Of a stretch of DNA of 64,000 bases, positions 1 to 8,770 are shown piece by piece (position 1 is the stretch's first letter; the number at the start of each line of letters is the position of its first letter). Origin of the DNA: Bombilactobacillus apium (GTDB lineage Bacteria > Bacillota > Bacilli > Lactobacillales > Lactobacillaceae); contig NZ_JABZEC010000005.1 in assembly GCF_013385145.1 (NCBI RefSeq), positions 98,719-162,718 on the forward strand, in the 5' to 3' direction. The notes under the pieces are model-generated. The model saw only the letters and a list, made by a program, of their open reading frames with translations. It ran no database searches and had not been told where the DNA came from. The position numbers and the translations under genes are program-made.

Positions 1-1664
1 ATCTGCAAGAACATGTGCATGACATCTGGATGGGCTTTTTCGATTTCATCGAGCAGAATTAGACTGTACGGATTCCGGCGAACTTTTTCGGTTAACTGAC
101 CAGCTTCTTCATAGCCGACATACCCCGGGGGAGAACCGATCAATTTAGAAATACTGTGTTTTTCCATATACTCCGACATGTCAAAACGAATCATCGAATC
201 TGGACTACCAAAGAGTTGTCGGGCCAATTGCTTAGCTAATTCCGTTTTTCCAACACCGGTTGGACCAACAAAGAGGAAGGAACCAATTGGCCGTCCCGTT
301 TTATTAAAGCCAACCCGATTTCGACGAATAGCACGACTGACTTGTTCAACGGCTTTATCTTGACCAATGACATGAGCTTTTAAGTCGGGAGTCAAGTTGA
401 GCAATTGTTCTTGCTCTTGTTGCTTAAGTTGACCCACAGGAATATTAGTTTTTTCTTCGACAATTTTTTCAATATCTTGTTCAGTAACCGTTGGTTCTTG
501 TTCGGTATCAACCTTGTTATCGCGCATGTCTTCTAGTTTCTTAACTTGATCACGATAGAAAGCCGCTTTTTCATAATCTTCTTGTTTGAGAGCCGTTTGC
601 TTTTGAGCTTGCGCCTGATCAATCTTTTGTTGGACATCTTTGGGATCGATCGGGTTTAAGGTTAGATTTTTTCGAGAGCCGGATTCATCTAAGAGGTCAA
701 TCGCTTTATCAGGAAGGAAACGATCTTGGATATAGCGACTAGAGAGATTAGCCGCAGCTTCAATTGCCGCCTTCGTATATTTTACATGGTGGTAATTTTC
801 ATATTTTGGTTGAATTCCAACTAAAATTTGTAGAGTTTGGTCAACCGTAGGTTCATTAACTTCCACTGGTTGTAAACGCCGGGCTAAAGCGGCATCCTTT
901 TCGATTTGACGATATTCGTTGAAGGTTGTGGCCCCAACTAATTGTAATTCGCCCCGCGCTAAGGCTGGCTTTAAAACATTACCGGCATCCATGCTACCTT
1001 CAGCATTTCCTGCGCCCACAATTTCGTGAATTTCATCAATGAATAAAATGATATTTTGATCATTATGCAATTCTTTGATTAATTGTTGCATTCGTTGTTC
1101 AAATTGTCCCCGAACTCCAGTGCCTTGGACTAAAGAGGCAACATCTAGACGAACTACGCGCTTATTTTGAAGTTTCTCGGGAACTTGACTGTCAACGATC
1201 TTTTGAGCTAAGCCTTCGACCACTGCGGTTTTCCCAACTCCAGCTTCCCCAATTAAAACCGGATTATTCTTGGTTCGCCGATTTAAAATCTCAATTACTC
1301 GATGAATTTCGCGATCGCGACCGATTACCGGATCAATTTTTCCGGCTTTGGCTTGTGCGGTTAAGTCAACGCCAAATTGTGCTAAGAGGCTATTTCCAGA
1401 ATTACGATTGCCGCCGCCATTGTTTCCAGCGGCTGTCGCTTGGAGATTATTAGGCATTGGTGCTTGAGAGTTGAGGGCATTAAAGAAATCACCTAAATCT
1501 CCAAAGCCGAAGGGACCATTGCTGGGATTATCGTTCGCTAAAGATTGTTGTTCTCTTAATTTTTGATAACAGTTCTGACATAAATTAATTTCTGTCCGTC
1601 GACCATTAACTGAAGTATAGAGATGGATAGTAGCTTCATTCTGATGACAATTTTGACAAAGCAT
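1..1664 (-). CDS. clpE: ATP-dependent Clp protease ATPase subunit ClpE (partial, C-terminus outside window)
   Basis: This is a Clp/Hsp100 AAA+ unfoldase that feeds damaged proteins to ClpP in the cytoplasm. Read on the minus strand it starts with ATG at 1664 behind AGGTGG (1675-1680). The N-terminus carries the ClpE-type zinc finger, with CxxC pairs at residues 3-6 (CQNC) and about 29-32 (CQNC). A glutamine/asparagine/glycine-rich linker follows, then the first AAA module with Walker A GEAGVGKT and Walker B LFIDEIHE, a short UVR-like coiled middle region, and the second module with [10 protein letters not shown] and [11 protein letters not shown]. The last part of the second module lies beyond base 1. 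The N-terminal zinc finger separates it from ClpC, which has an N-repeat domain instead. Expression is probably HrcA-controlled through the CIRCE element upstream. Confidence 0.96.
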   Translation of the reverse strand, partial: MLCQNCHQNEATIHLYTSVNGRRTEINLCQNCYQKLREQQSLANDNPSNGPFGFGDLGDFFNALNSQAPMPNNLQATAAGNNGGGNRNSGNSLLAQFGVDLTAQAKAGKIDPVIGRDREIHRVIEILNRRTKNNPVLIGEAGVGKTAVVEGLAQKIVDSQVPEKLQNKRVVRLDVASLVQGTGVRGQFEQRMQQLIKELHNDQNIILFIDEIHEIVGAGNAEGSMDAGNVLKPALARGELQLVGATTFNEYRQIEKDAALARRLQPVEVNEPTVDQTLQILVGIQPKYENYHHVKYTKAAIEAAANLSSRYIQDRFLPDKAIDLLDESGSRKNLTLNPIDPKDVQQKIDQAQAQKQTALKQEDYEKAAFYRDQVKKLEDMRDNKVDTEQEPTVTEQDIEKIVEEKTNIPVGQLKQQEQEQLLNLTPDLKAHVIGQDKAVEQVSRAIRRNRVGFNKTGRPIGSFLFVGPTGVGKTELAKQLARQLFGSPDSMIRFDMSEYMEKHSISKLIGSPPGYVGYEEAGQLTEKVRRNPYSLILLDEIEKAHPDVMHMFLQ

Positions 1665-1748
1665 TGATACAATTCCACCTTTCTAAAATAGAATTTCTTA
1701 AAAACAGCTCCCTTAAAGAGCAGGTACTAAATCCTTAGTACAATGAGT

Positions 1749-1777
1749 ATTATACAATTAGCACTCTAAGTGTTCAA
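1749..1777 (-). promoter_or_regulatory. clpE promoter
   Basis: On the minus strand, TTGAAC (1772-1777) is followed by a 17-bp spacer and a consensus TATAAT (1749-1754). This is a good vegetative promoter pointing at clpE, giving a leader of roughly 75 nt. The -35 region and spacer lie within the CIRCE repeat. Confidence 0.85.
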
Positions 1778-1784
1778 GTGCTAA
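1758..1784. promoter_or_regulatory. CIRCE operator (HrcA binding site)
   Basis: The inverted repeat TTAGCACTC (1758-1766), 9-bp spacer, AAGTGCTAA (1776-1784) matches the CIRCE consensus TTAGCACTC-N9-GAGTGCTAA with a single mismatch. It overlaps the -35 and spacer of the clpE promoter, so HrcA binding would block RNA polymerase. I saw no tandem GGTCAAA-type CtsR site in this leader. Confidence 0.9.
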
Positions 1785-1937
1785 TTGATAAAATTAAGTA
1801 ATTTTTTTAATTTTTCGGGGCTAACTAGTGATTTTTAGAATAAACTTAGCGAAGAAAGCTGGCCACAAACAGGCGAAGAACCTAATTTTTTGCGTTATAA
1901 TAGGTAAAAACTAAAAGATCAAAGGAGGGAGCTTAGC

Positions 1938-2120
1938 TTGGATTATGAACAGGAAATAGCTGCTTTAGTGGCCGGAAAAATTGATCAGATTGAAGTAACC
2001 AAAGATCATTTTTTTGCTTTTAATAAAGTTTGGCGGCAGGCAGATTTGCGGAAGCAAATTGTGGGCGAAGCGCGCCATGATGGAACCGTTATTTATCGTT
2101 TTCAAGCCGAGGCTAAATAG
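1938..2120 (+). CDS. Small conserved protein of unknown function (60 aa)
   Basis: I do not know its function. It is a 60-residue charged, soluble-looking protein with no membrane segment, no cysteine and no signal peptide; it has FNKVWR in the middle and ends EAK. It starts at TTG behind an excellent AAAGGAGGG site (1921-1929), and TATAAT lies at 1896-1901, so expression is credible despite its size. It sits between divergent clpE and ptsH. From memory, small proteins of this type are annotated as hypothetical at this position in other lactobacilli, but I could not verify that here. Base composition is like its neighbours. Confidence 0.7.
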   Translation: MDYEQEIAALVAGKIDQIEVTKDHFFAFNKVWRQADLRKQIVGEARHDGTVIYRFQAEAK

Positions 2121-2260
2121 TGAGTGCCAAGGGTTTTACCAACTTAAATTTAATTTTAAAACTTGCCATGCATTTTGAATAATGTTACTGTTATGTTTGA
2201 TGTAAAGTTAACCCTTTTCATTATTCAACGAATTCATTAGATTAAGCGAGGTTATTAAAT

Positions 2261-2527
2261 ATGGAAAAGAAAGACTTTCACGTAATTGCTGAAACTGGGA
2301 TTCATGCTCGTCCAGCAACAATGTTGGTTCAAACTGCAAGTAAATTTAGTTCTGATATCAATTTAGAATACTCTGGTAAATCCGTTAACTTAAAGTCAAT
2401 CATGGGCGTAATGTCTTTGGGTGTTGGCCAAGGTGCCGATGTGACAATTACTGCTGAAGGTGATGATGCTGCTGATGCTTTAGCTGCTATCGGTGACACA
2501 ATGGTTAAGGAAGGACTTTCAGAATAA
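2261..2527 (+). CDS. ptsH: Phosphocarrier protein HPr
   Basis: HPr carries phosphate from Enzyme I to the sugar-specific EII permeases of the phosphotransferase system. At 88 aa it is the normal length. His15 in GIHARPA is the PEP-dependent phosphorylation site, and Ser46 in KSIMGV is the regulatory site used by HPr kinase, whose gene hprK lies at 46274-47215. It is the first gene of a ptsHI operon, and its TAA stop overlaps the ATG of ptsI by one base, which implies translational coupling. The 140-bp region before it contains no operator I recognise. Confidence 0.98.
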   Translation: MEKKDFHVIAETGIHARPATMLVQTASKFSSDINLEYSGKSVNLKSIMGVMSLGVGQGADVTITAEGDDAADALAAIGDTMVKEGLSE

Positions 2528-4260
2528 TGACGAAAACCTTAAAGGGGATTGCTGCGAGTGATGGTTTTGCAACGGCACCAGCATATTTGTTAGTTGAACC
2601 TGATCTTTCCTTTAAGAAAACATCAATTACTGATGTTGCTGCTGAAGTACAACGTTTACAAGCTGCGTTGAAACAGTCAGATGAAGAATTAACAACGATT
2701 CGGGACTTGGCTAAAGAATCTCTTGGTGAAGAAGAAGCTCAAGTATTTGATGCTCATAAAATGATCCTTGCAGATCCTGAATTTACCGGTGCCGTTGAAA
2801 CCCAAATTAAAGATCAGGCTGTTAATGCTGAACAAGCCTTGAAGGATGTTTTGGATAACTTCATTGCGATGTTTGAAGCAATGACGGATAACAAATATAT
2901 GCAAGAACGGGCTGCTGATGTTCGTGATGTAACTAAACGGGTTTTGAGCCATTTGTTAGGTGTAGAATTGCCCAGCCCAGCTTTAATTGATCACGAAGTG
3001 ATTGTTGTAGCTCACGATTTAACTCCAAGTGATACAGCACAGTTAAATAAAAAATATGTCAAGGCTTTTGTAACTGACCTTGGTGGTCGGACTGCCCACT
3101 CCGCTATTATGGCACGTTCCTTAGAAATTCCCGCTATTGTGGGAACAGATACCATTACTACCGATGTGCAAGCTGGGCAAACTTTGATTGTTGATGGAGT
3201 TCATGGTGATGCGGTGATTGAACCGACAAATACCGATATTGAACACTATCAAAAATTAGCTCAAGATTATGCTCAAGAGGCAGCTGAATGGGCTAAATTA
3301 AAGGATGCTGCTTCGATTACAGCTGATGGCAAACACTTTGATATTGCTGCCAACATTGGAACTCCAAAAGATTTAGATGGTGTAACGGCTAATGGTGCTG
3401 AAGCAATCGGTTTATATCGGACTGAATTCTTATACATGGATTCAGCTGAATTGCCGAGTGAAGATGATCAGTTTGAAGCCTATAAAGAAGTTCTAGAGGG
3501 CATGCAAGGTAAACCAGTTGTCGTGCGGACCATGGATATTGGAGGAGACAAGCATTTACCATACTTGCCATTACCAGAAGAAATGAATCCGTTCTTGGGT
3601 TATCGGGCAATTCGGATCAGTTTAGATCGTCAAGATATTTTCCGGACTCAACTACGAGCTTTGTTACGGGCCTCAGCCTTTGGTAAATTACGAATTATGT
3701 TCCCAATGATTGCCACTGTCCAAGAATTTCGGCAAGCTAAAGCTGTCTTAGACGAAGAAAAAGCTCAATTGCAAGCTCAAGGTGTAGCTCTGGGAGACGA
3801 TCTTCAAGTTGGGATTATGATTGAAATTCCAGCAGCAGCGGTCTTGGCTGATCAATTAGCTAAAGAGGTTGACTTCTTTAGTATTGGAACCAATGATTTG
3901 ATTCAATATACGATGGCGGCTGATCGGGGTAATGAACATGTTTCTTATCTCTACCAACCTTATAATCCTTCAATTTTGCGTTTAATTAAGCACGTGATTG
4001 ACTCTGCTCACCAGTCAGGTAAGTGGGTCGGGATGTGTGGTGAAGCTGCGGGAGATTCCACGATGGTTCCACTTCTTTTGGGAATGGGCTTAGACGAATA
4101 TTCCATGAGTGCAACTTCAATTTTGCGCGTTCGTTCATTAATGAAACATTTGGATACGACTGAATTACAAGATTTGGTTCAACAAGCTTTGAATGTTTCA
4201 ATCAGTAATGATGATAACTTGAAGCTGGTTGCTGATTTTGTAGCTAAAAATCAACACTAA
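2527..4260 (+). CDS. ptsI: Phosphoenolpyruvate-protein phosphotransferase (PTS Enzyme I)
   Basis: Enzyme I takes phosphate from PEP and passes it to HPr in the cytoplasm, the first step of PTS sugar uptake. The 577-aa length is standard. The N-terminal HPr-binding/phosphohistidine region contains the active-site motif GGRTAHSAI with His191. The C-terminal PEP-binding barrel shows [24 protein letters not shown], and [18 protein letters not shown], and the catalytic cysteine motif [10 protein letters not shown] near residue 500. It is coupled to ptsH by ATGA-type overlap and is followed directly by an intrinsic terminator, so ptsHI is a two-gene operon. Confidence 0.98.
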   Translation: MTKTLKGIAASDGFATAPAYLLVEPDLSFKKTSITDVAAEVQRLQAALKQSDEELTTIRDLAKESLGEEEAQVFDAHKMILADPEFTGAVETQIKDQAVNAEQALKDVLDNFIAMFEAMTDNKYMQERAADVRDVTKRVLSHLLGVELPSPALIDHEVIVVAHDLTPSDTAQLNKKYVKAFVTDLGGRTAHSAIMARSLEIPAIVGTDTITTDVQAGQTLIVDGVHGDAVIEPTNTDIEHYQKLAQDYAQEAAEWAKLKDAASITADGKHFDIAANIGTPKDLDGVTANGAEAIGLYRTEFLYMDSAELPSEDDQFEAYKEVLEGMQGKPVVVRTMDIGGDKHLPYLPLPEEMNPFLGYRAIRISLDRQDIFRTQLRALLRASAFGKLRIMFPMIATVQEFRQAKAVLDEEKAQLQAQGVALGDDLQVGIMIEIPAAAVLADQLAKEVDFFSIGTNDLIQYTMAADRGNEHVSYLYQPYNPSILRLIKHVIDSAHQSGKWVGMCGEAAGDSTMVPLLLGMGLDEYSMSATSILRVRSLMKHLDTTELQDLVQQALNVSISNDDNLKLVADFVAKNQH

Positions 4261-4273
4261 TGATTGAGAAGAA

Positions 4274-4309
4274 AAGTCCGGTTGGGTTATTACCAGCTGG
4301 GCTTTTTTT
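4274..4309 (+). terminator. Intrinsic terminator after ptsHI
   Basis: A 12-bp stem (4274-4285 with 4293-4304, including three G-U pairs) closes a 7-nt loop and runs into seven T residues. It lies 14 bp after the ptsI stop. Confidence 0.9.
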
Positions 4310-4334
4310 GAATTTTAAAAAGTGGAGGTAGATG

Positions 4335-5069
4335 ATGAAATTAACGGTCTTAGGTTATTATGGCGGCTATCCTTATCAGGGACAGGGAACTAGCGGCTAT
4401 TTATTACAAGATCAAGGCTTTAATCTTTTAATTGATTGCGGTAGCGGCGTTTTAAATTCGTTACAAAAATTTCTGGATCCGTTGCAATTGGACGCTGTTC
4501 TCTTGACTCACTATCATCATGACCATATTGCCGATGTCGGTGTTTTACAATATTATTGGCAATTACACTCGGGATCAAAAAAAGAGGCGCAACTGCCAAT
4601 CTATGGGCCGACACAGGATCCTTTACATTGTGCTAGTTTAACCTTACCGGGAGTAACTATTAGCCATGGATATGCGGGACTAGAAATTCTCCAACTGGGA
4701 CCTTTAACCGTGAATTTTTTAACCACGGTTCATCCAGTACCAGCCTTTGCAATTCGAATTACTGGTTCTCAACAGCAAATTTTAACTTACACCGCTGATA
4801 CAGCTTATTTTTCTGGTTTAATCGATTTTTCCCAAAAGTCAGATTTGTTAATTGCGGACACTAATTTTCCTGCTCAGCAGCCGGGAAAATTGTGGCATCT
4901 AACTTCCACTCAAGCGGGACAATTGGCCAGTCAGGCTCAGGTCGGGCAACTATTAATTTCTCATCTTCCGCAAGAGTACCCATTGGATCAATTACAGAAA
5001 CAAGCACAAACCGCTGCCGGTTCAATTCCCGTTCAAAGAGCAGCAACAGGACTTCAAATAGATCTCTAG
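4335..5069 (+). CDS. MBL-fold metallohydrolase (YhfI-like)
   Basis: A metallo-beta-lactamase-fold hydrolase of about 244 aa, related to the YhfI/RNase Z-like branch. The metal-binding motif HxHxDH is present at H59, H61, D63 and H64, further histidines lie in TVHPVPAFAIRI and in LLISHLP near the end, and the aspartate of TADT is in place. ATG codons occur at 4332 and 4335; the GGAGG at 4324-4328 is only 3 nt from the first and 6 nt from the second, so I prefer 4335. It stands alone between two terminators/promoters. The substrate cannot be told from the sequence; the tRNase Z exosite arm is not evident, so tRNA processing is not implied. Confidence 0.85.
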   Translation: MKLTVLGYYGGYPYQGQGTSGYLLQDQGFNLLIDCGSGVLNSLQKFLDPLQLDAVLLTHYHHDHIADVGVLQYYWQLHSGSKKEAQLPIYGPTQDPLHCASLTLPGVTISHGYAGLEILQLGPLTVNFLTTVHPVPAFAIRITGSQQQILTYTADTAYFSGLIDFSQKSDLLIADTNFPAQQPGKLWHLTSTQAGQLASQAQVGQLLISHLPQEYPLDQLQKQAQTAAGSIPVQRAATGLQIDL

Positions 5070-5159
5070 GTGAGAAAATACCACTCTATTCCATTTTATT
5101 ATTAAAATAATTTAAATAATAAATCTTATTGCAAATGTTAGTCTAACAAGTGTAAGTTA

Positions 5160-5188
5160 TAGACAATTTGTTTAACAAATTATATAAT
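5160..5188 (+). promoter_or_regulatory. spx promoter
   Basis: TAGACA (5160-5165), 17-bp spacer, TATAAT (5183-5188): one mismatch from the vegetative consensus. The start codon follows 48 bp downstream. Confidence 0.8.
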
Positions 5189-5235
5189 TAACAATGTTTA
5201 AGATTGAAATTGGGCGGAGAAGGAGTGATTGGAAG

Positions 5236-5631
5236 ATGGTAATTTTATATACTTCACCAAGTTGTACGTCTTGTCGAAAAGCCAAGAAATGGTTTCAAAA
5301 TCACGATATTATATTTCATGATCGTAATATTTTTGCACAACCGTTGACAAGTGACGAAATAAAAAAGATTTTACAAATGACGGAGTACGGAACTGAAGAG
5401 ATCATCTCCACCCGTTCTAAGATTTATCAGTCTTTATCAGTCTCGATTGATGATCTGACGACGGATCAGCTAATTGCTTTAATTGAACAAAATCCGGGGA
5501 TTTTGCGGCGGCCGATTATGATGGACGAAAAAAGTCTCCAAGTCGGTTATAATGAAGATGAGATTCGGCGCTTCTTGCCCCGGCAGGTTCGGGTGATGGA
5601 ATTGAGAGAACTCAAACGAGCCAGCAATTAG
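5236..5631 (+). CDS. spx: Transcriptional regulator Spx (ArsC/Spx family)
   Basis: Spx binds the alpha C-terminal domain of RNA polymerase and redirects transcription under thiol stress. The family normally has about 131 aa, which fits the ATG at 5236 ([10 protein letters not shown]) rather than the in-frame ATG at 5194, which would add 14 unrelated residues. The redox switch CxxC is intact at Cys10 and Cys13. The C-terminal half shows the family signature [19 protein letters not shown] consensus promoter and a downstream terminator make it monocistronic. MecA and SpxH, both proteolysis adaptors, are encoded nearby, in line with control of Spx by Clp proteolysis in other Firmicutes. Confidence 0.95.
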   Translation: MVILYTSPSCTSCRKAKKWFQNHDIIFHDRNIFAQPLTSDEIKKILQMTEYGTEEIISTRSKIYQSLSVSIDDLTTDQLIALIEQNPGILRRPIMMDEKSLQVGYNEDEIRRFLPRQVRVMELRELKRASN

Positions 5632-5660
5632 ATGAAAGAGTACGATTGAAACTAAAATAG

Positions 5661-5688
5661 ACTGAAGGTCGAACCCTTCGGTTTTTTT
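5661..5688 (+). terminator. Intrinsic terminator after spx
   Basis: An 8-bp stem ACTGAAGG/CCTTCGGT with a 6-nt loop is followed by T7. Confidence 0.9.
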
Positions 5689-5797
5689 ATTTTTAAATCC
5701 AAATTTAGAAAAATTAAATAGTTCGTGTTTTATAGCTTTACATTATGTTAGTGCCTGTTAAAATTAACATAGGTTAGAAAGATGGGTAGTGGTAACT

Positions 5798-6439
5798 GTG
5801 GAAATTGAACATGTCAATGATAATATAATTAGAGTAGTTTTAGGCCCGCATGATTTGGAAGAACGAGGGATTAATATGCTCGATTTGTTGGGAAATCGCA
5901 AACAAATCGAAGACTTTTTTTATAGTATTTTAGAAGAAGTTGATACGGATCACAGTTTTACCAAAGACCAAGCGGTTACTTTTCAAGTGATGCCCAATGC
6001 TAATGGTCTAGAACTCTTGATTTCCAAAGTCACTGGTGATCATGAAGAGGAACCTGCTACAGTTTTAGCTCATGAACTAGATGATGCGATCGAAGAAGAG
6101 AAAGAATCAAACGCAGTTTCAGATGCTAATTCAGAAGGAAATACACAAGAACTAGTTATTAATTTTGAACAGTTTGAAGATTTCTTGGCTCTCAGCCGGA
6201 CTTTTTATTTAGAAAATGGCCGAAGTGATCTATATCGCTATCAGGATGATTATTATTTAAAATTGACCGTCTATCCGGAAGAATTACGGCAAATGGATAT
6301 TGAAGATATCAAGGCGTTAGTCAGCGAATATGGTCAGGTAGAAGAAGGCATGGCGGCAATGATTAGTGAATTTGGCAAAAGTATTATGGCTCAGACCGCC
6401 TTGGAATTAGCGCGTTATTACTTTTTGAGTACTGATTAG
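5798..6439 (+). CDS. mecA: Adaptor protein MecA
   Basis: MecA recruits substrates such as ComK or misfolded proteins to the ClpC ATPase. The protein has the two-part MecA layout: an N-terminal substrate-binding domain (about residues 1-100, VEIEHVNDNIIRVVL, with ERGINMLDLLGNR), a short acidic linker rich in Glu and Ser, and a C-terminal ClpC-binding domain (about 120-213). GTG codons occur at 5789 and 5798; the second gives the usual family N-terminus (M)EIEH, so I use it, about 213 aa. It lies directly before coiA, 24 bp away, as in Bacillus. Confidence 0.93.
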   Translation: MEIEHVNDNIIRVVLGPHDLEERGINMLDLLGNRKQIEDFFYSILEEVDTDHSFTKDQAVTFQVMPNANGLELLISKVTGDHEEEPATVLAHELDDAIEEEKESNAVSDANSEGNTQELVINFEQFEDFLALSRTFYLENGRSDLYRYQDDYYLKLTVYPEELRQMDIEDIKALVSEYGQVEEGMAAMISEFGKSIMAQTALELARYYFLSTD

Positions 6440-6463
6440 TTCAAAGGGGTAATTAGAATAAGG

Positions 6464-7381
6464 GTGTTTCTTATTCAAGTTGCTCAAGATCAAGACCAGC
6501 ATTTAATATACGCTGCGGATTATCAACAGGAACGACCGCTTTTTTGTCCCCAATGTCATCGAAGAGTTCAATTCGTGATGGGAGATAAAAAGCGGCCGTT
6601 TTTTCGTCATCTTTCTCCAAAGACGCATTTCAATAATGAGTCTGCGATTCACCGTCAGGGAAAACAATGGTTGGGCGCCTTTTTTCGACCATGGGGACCA
6701 ACGGAATTCGAAGTTTGGGCTCCGCCAGATCAGCGGATTGACGTCTTGGTCCATCAAAAAAGGTCGCTAGCGGTAGAGTATCAATGTGCCCCTATTGGAG
6801 CGGACGAATTGGCCTTTCGTCAGCATTCGTATTGGAAGAAAAAGTTTCATCCAGTTTGGATTTTTGGCGAAAAGCATTATCAACAAGCGACTAAACTAGC
6901 TCATTTACAGCGAATTGTTAGTTATAGTCCTGTTTGGGAATTTTATGTGCTTTTCAAATTGCCCCAGGAAAATTATTTACGTTTGCATTATCAGTATCAG
7001 GTTCGACCAGAAAGCCGCAAATTATATTGGCAGCAACAAATTTTGTCTACTTGGGAGCAGCTCCAATCTTTTCGTCCTCCAACTAGTTCTCGGCGAAAGC
7101 TAGGGATTAACTGGCAGTCCTGGTACTTGGACCAGCAGGTTCATCCTGATCAGAATTTTATTTATTGGCAGAACTATTGCTATCGTCAGCGTCTTGATTT
7201 AAAAGAATACATTCAAAAAACACCGCTCCAGGCGGTGTTTCCAATCTATCGTTGTCCGGTTTGTTATCTACAGTTGGCCCGCAGGGCTCAGCAACCATTT
7301 TTAGCCAGTTTGCCATTGGTTAAATCTAAGACTATTTTAAAATGTGCAAATCTGGCGAGTCGCCGGATTGGGAAGTCCTAG
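6464..7381 (+). CDS. coiA: Competence protein CoiA
   Basis: CoiA is a cytoplasmic protein needed after DNA uptake in transformation. This 305-aa copy has an N-terminal zinc ribbon-like CPQC at about residues 28-31 (RPLFCPQCHRRV), then a nuclease-like core with RIDVLV and LAVEYQCA, the D...ExQ pattern of PD-(D/E)XK folds, and a second CPVC near the C-terminus (YRCPVCYLQL). The start is GTG at 6464 with a rather distant AAGGGG. It follows mecA in the same direction. Its last 50 bp overlap the 3' end of the convergent spxH gene, and a terminator for spxH lies inside its coding region. Confidence 0.88.
   Translation: MFLIQVAQDQDQHLIYAADYQQERPLFCPQCHRRVQFVMGDKKRPFFRHLSPKTHFNNESAIHRQGKQWLGAFFRPWGPTEFEVWAPPDQRIDVLVHQKRSLAVEYQCAPIGADELAFRQHSYWKKKFHPVWIFGEKHYQQATKLAHLQRIVSYSPVWEFYVLFKLPQENYLRLHYQYQVRPESRKLYWQQQILSTWEQLQSFRPPTSSRRKLGINWQSWYLDQQVHPDQNFIYWQNYCYRQRLDLKEYIQKTPLQAVFPIYRCPVCYLQLARRAQQPFLASLPLVKSKTILKCANLASRRIGKS
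7215..7240 (-). terminator. Minus-strand terminator for spxH, located inside coiA
   Basis: A perfect 9-bp stem AAACACCGC/GCGGTGTTT (7218-7226 and 7232-7240) with a 5-nt loop is followed, on the minus strand, by a run of T (A6 at 7215-7220 on the plus strand). It lies about 90 bp beyond the spxH stop, within coiA codons. Confidence 0.8.
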
Positions 7382-7949
7382 ATCTAAACATTTGCTCTAA
7401 AAAGGATTGGAGCTTTTCTGTTTGACAGTCGTTAACCAAGGTGGCTGGAGTAGTCTCATTTTGAAGGTAGTCATTGATGAGTACTGCTGGTGTCTGATTA
7501 ACGGAAACAGAAGCCACTAGTTGTTGATCAGCTTGGATTTTTTTAGTGACTAAGGGGTTGTGCACATCTTCTTCTAGAGACTGATAGTTAAGGTTAGCCT
7601 GATGAGCTAGCCTTTTAATTAGAGCGGGAGAAAAGGCTTCTGGTCGCTTGGCTAGAGTTTCTTGAAAAAGAAAGAGTAATTTCCGCGCCCGCTGATGGCC
7701 TTGAAAATTAGCGGCTTGGATGTAACGAGTCGCTTGGTAGGATAATTGAGTAAGTTGATTACGGAGCTTTAAATTATCAGCACTAATTTGGTGTGTTTTA
7801 CAGTAAGTGTTAATTGTTTTTAAATCACTTAAAGTAACAAAGCGGAGCGTGATATTGACACCATTATGTTTAGCAAAATCAGAAATTATTTTTTCAGTTG
7901 TTAAGCAGCAGTTTTCAAGGGGACTGACAAAAACGAATACTTCCCACAC
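7332..7949 (-). CDS. spxH: DsbA-family thioredoxin-fold protein SpxH/YjbH (ClpXP adaptor)
   Basis: A protein of about 205 aa of the DsbA/YjbH family, whose members promote degradation of Spx by ClpXP. On the minus strand a strong AAGGAGG (7957-7963) sits 7 nt before GTG at 7949, giving MWEVFVFVSPLENCC; an upstream TTG at 7970 would put the ribosome site inside the gene. Cys14 and Cys15 are adjacent and there is no CxxC, so a classic disulfide oxidoreductase role is unlikely. The cis-proline-like TPAVLIND motif is near residue 165. The gene is convergent with coiA, overlapping it by 50 bp. It lies close to spx and mecA, which supports the SpxH reading; direct proof of function is lacking. Confidence 0.82.
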   Translation of the reverse strand: MWEVFVFVSPLENCCLTTEKIISDFAKHNGVNITLRFVTLSDLKTINTYCKTHQISADNLKLRNQLTQLSYQATRYIQAANFQGHQRARKLLFLFQETLAKRPEAFSPALIKRLAHQANLNYQSLEEDVHNPLVTKKIQADQQLVASVSVNQTPAVLINDYLQNETTPATLVNDCQTEKLQSFLEQMFRSRTSQSGDSPDLHILK

Positions 7950-8065
7950 GTTGATCCCTCCTTGTGACAATTAATCGCAAAATGTCACCAAAGTAATGCT
8001 ATCAAAATTTTGAATGATTGCAAATAATTTACTCAAGGAATCAATCTTTCAAGTCAAGAACAGTA

Positions 8066-8074
8066 TGGTATAGT
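8066..8074 (+). promoter_or_regulatory. Extended -10 promoter for relQ operon
   Basis: TGGTATAGT fits an extended -10 element (TGnTATAnT). The best -35 candidate, TTTCAA at 8047-8052, is poor. The ATG of relQ follows 21 bp downstream. Confidence 0.5.
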
Positions 8075-8095
8075 TAAACTCGTTGAGGTGATAAT

Positions 8096-8770
8096 ATGGT
8101 GCAGAGAAATTGGAAGATTTTTTTACTACCTTATGAACAAGCAGTAGCAGAACTAAAAATTAAACTTCGAACTTTACGAACCGAATTTATTGAACAAGGC
8201 ACACATTCTCCGATTGAATATGTTACCGGACGAGTCAAGTCGGTTGATAGTATTAAAGAAAAGATGCATCGTCGCTATATTGCTGATGAATTATTAGAAC
8301 AAGATATGCAAGACATCGCTGGTTTACGAATTCAGTGTCAGTTTGTAGAAGATATCTACCAAGTGGTTGATTTATTACATGATCGGACAGATTTAGCGGT
8401 GGTTGAAGAACGAGATTACATCTCTAATAGTAAAAAGAGCGGCTATCGTTCTTATCATATGGTGATTAAGTATCCAATTCAATTAACTAGTGGTGTCAAA
8501 GAAATTTTAGCCGAAATTCAAATTCGGACCTTGGCCATGAATTTTTGGGCAACGGTGGAACATTCATTAAATTATAAATATCAAGGTGATTTTCCCCAAG
8601 ATATTAACTCCCGTTTAAAAAGAGCGGCTGAAGCTTCCTTCATGTTAGATGAAGAGATGTCCAAAATTCGCGAAGAAATTCAAGATGCCCAGAAGTATTT
8701 TACCGATCAGAAATTTCCTAGTTTACAGGCCAACAAGGAGGAAAGCGATGCGAGTCTGGATTCAAAGTAA
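8096..8770 (+). CDS. relQ: Small alarmone synthetase RelQ (GTP pyrophosphokinase, YjbM)
   Basis: This single-domain synthetase makes (p)ppGpp from ATP and GTP/GDP and has no hydrolase or regulatory domain. At 224 aa it has the RelQ length. Conserved synthetase motifs are visible: YVTGRVKSVDSIKEKM, DIAGLRIQCQF, SGYRSYHMVIKYP, and EIQIRTLAMNFWATVEHSLNYKY. ATG at 8096 follows a GAGGTG site. The gene overlaps nadK by 23 bp, and the relQ-nadK-rluD order is the same as yjbM-ppnKA-yjbO in Bacillus, which distinguishes it from RelP. Confidence 0.95.
   Translation: MVQRNWKIFLLPYEQAVAELKIKLRTLRTEFIEQGTHSPIEYVTGRVKSVDSIKEKMHRRYIADELLEQDMQDIAGLRIQCQFVEDIYQVVDLLHDRTDLAVVEERDYISNSKKSGYRSYHMVIKYPIQLTSGVKEILAEIQIRTLAMNFWATVEHSLNYKYQGDFPQDINSRLKRAAEASFMLDEEMSKIREEIQDAQKYFTDQKFPSLQANKEESDASLDSK

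Noticed and set aside
2689..2952. 87-aa antisense frame inside ptsI
   Set aside because: It lies opposite a fully conserved gene, has no ribosome site or promoter, and its codons are a shadow of ptsI.
5194..5235. Longer Spx start at 5194
   Set aside because: It would add 14 residues before the conserved [10 protein letters not shown] start and lies only a few bases after the -10 box at 5183-5188.
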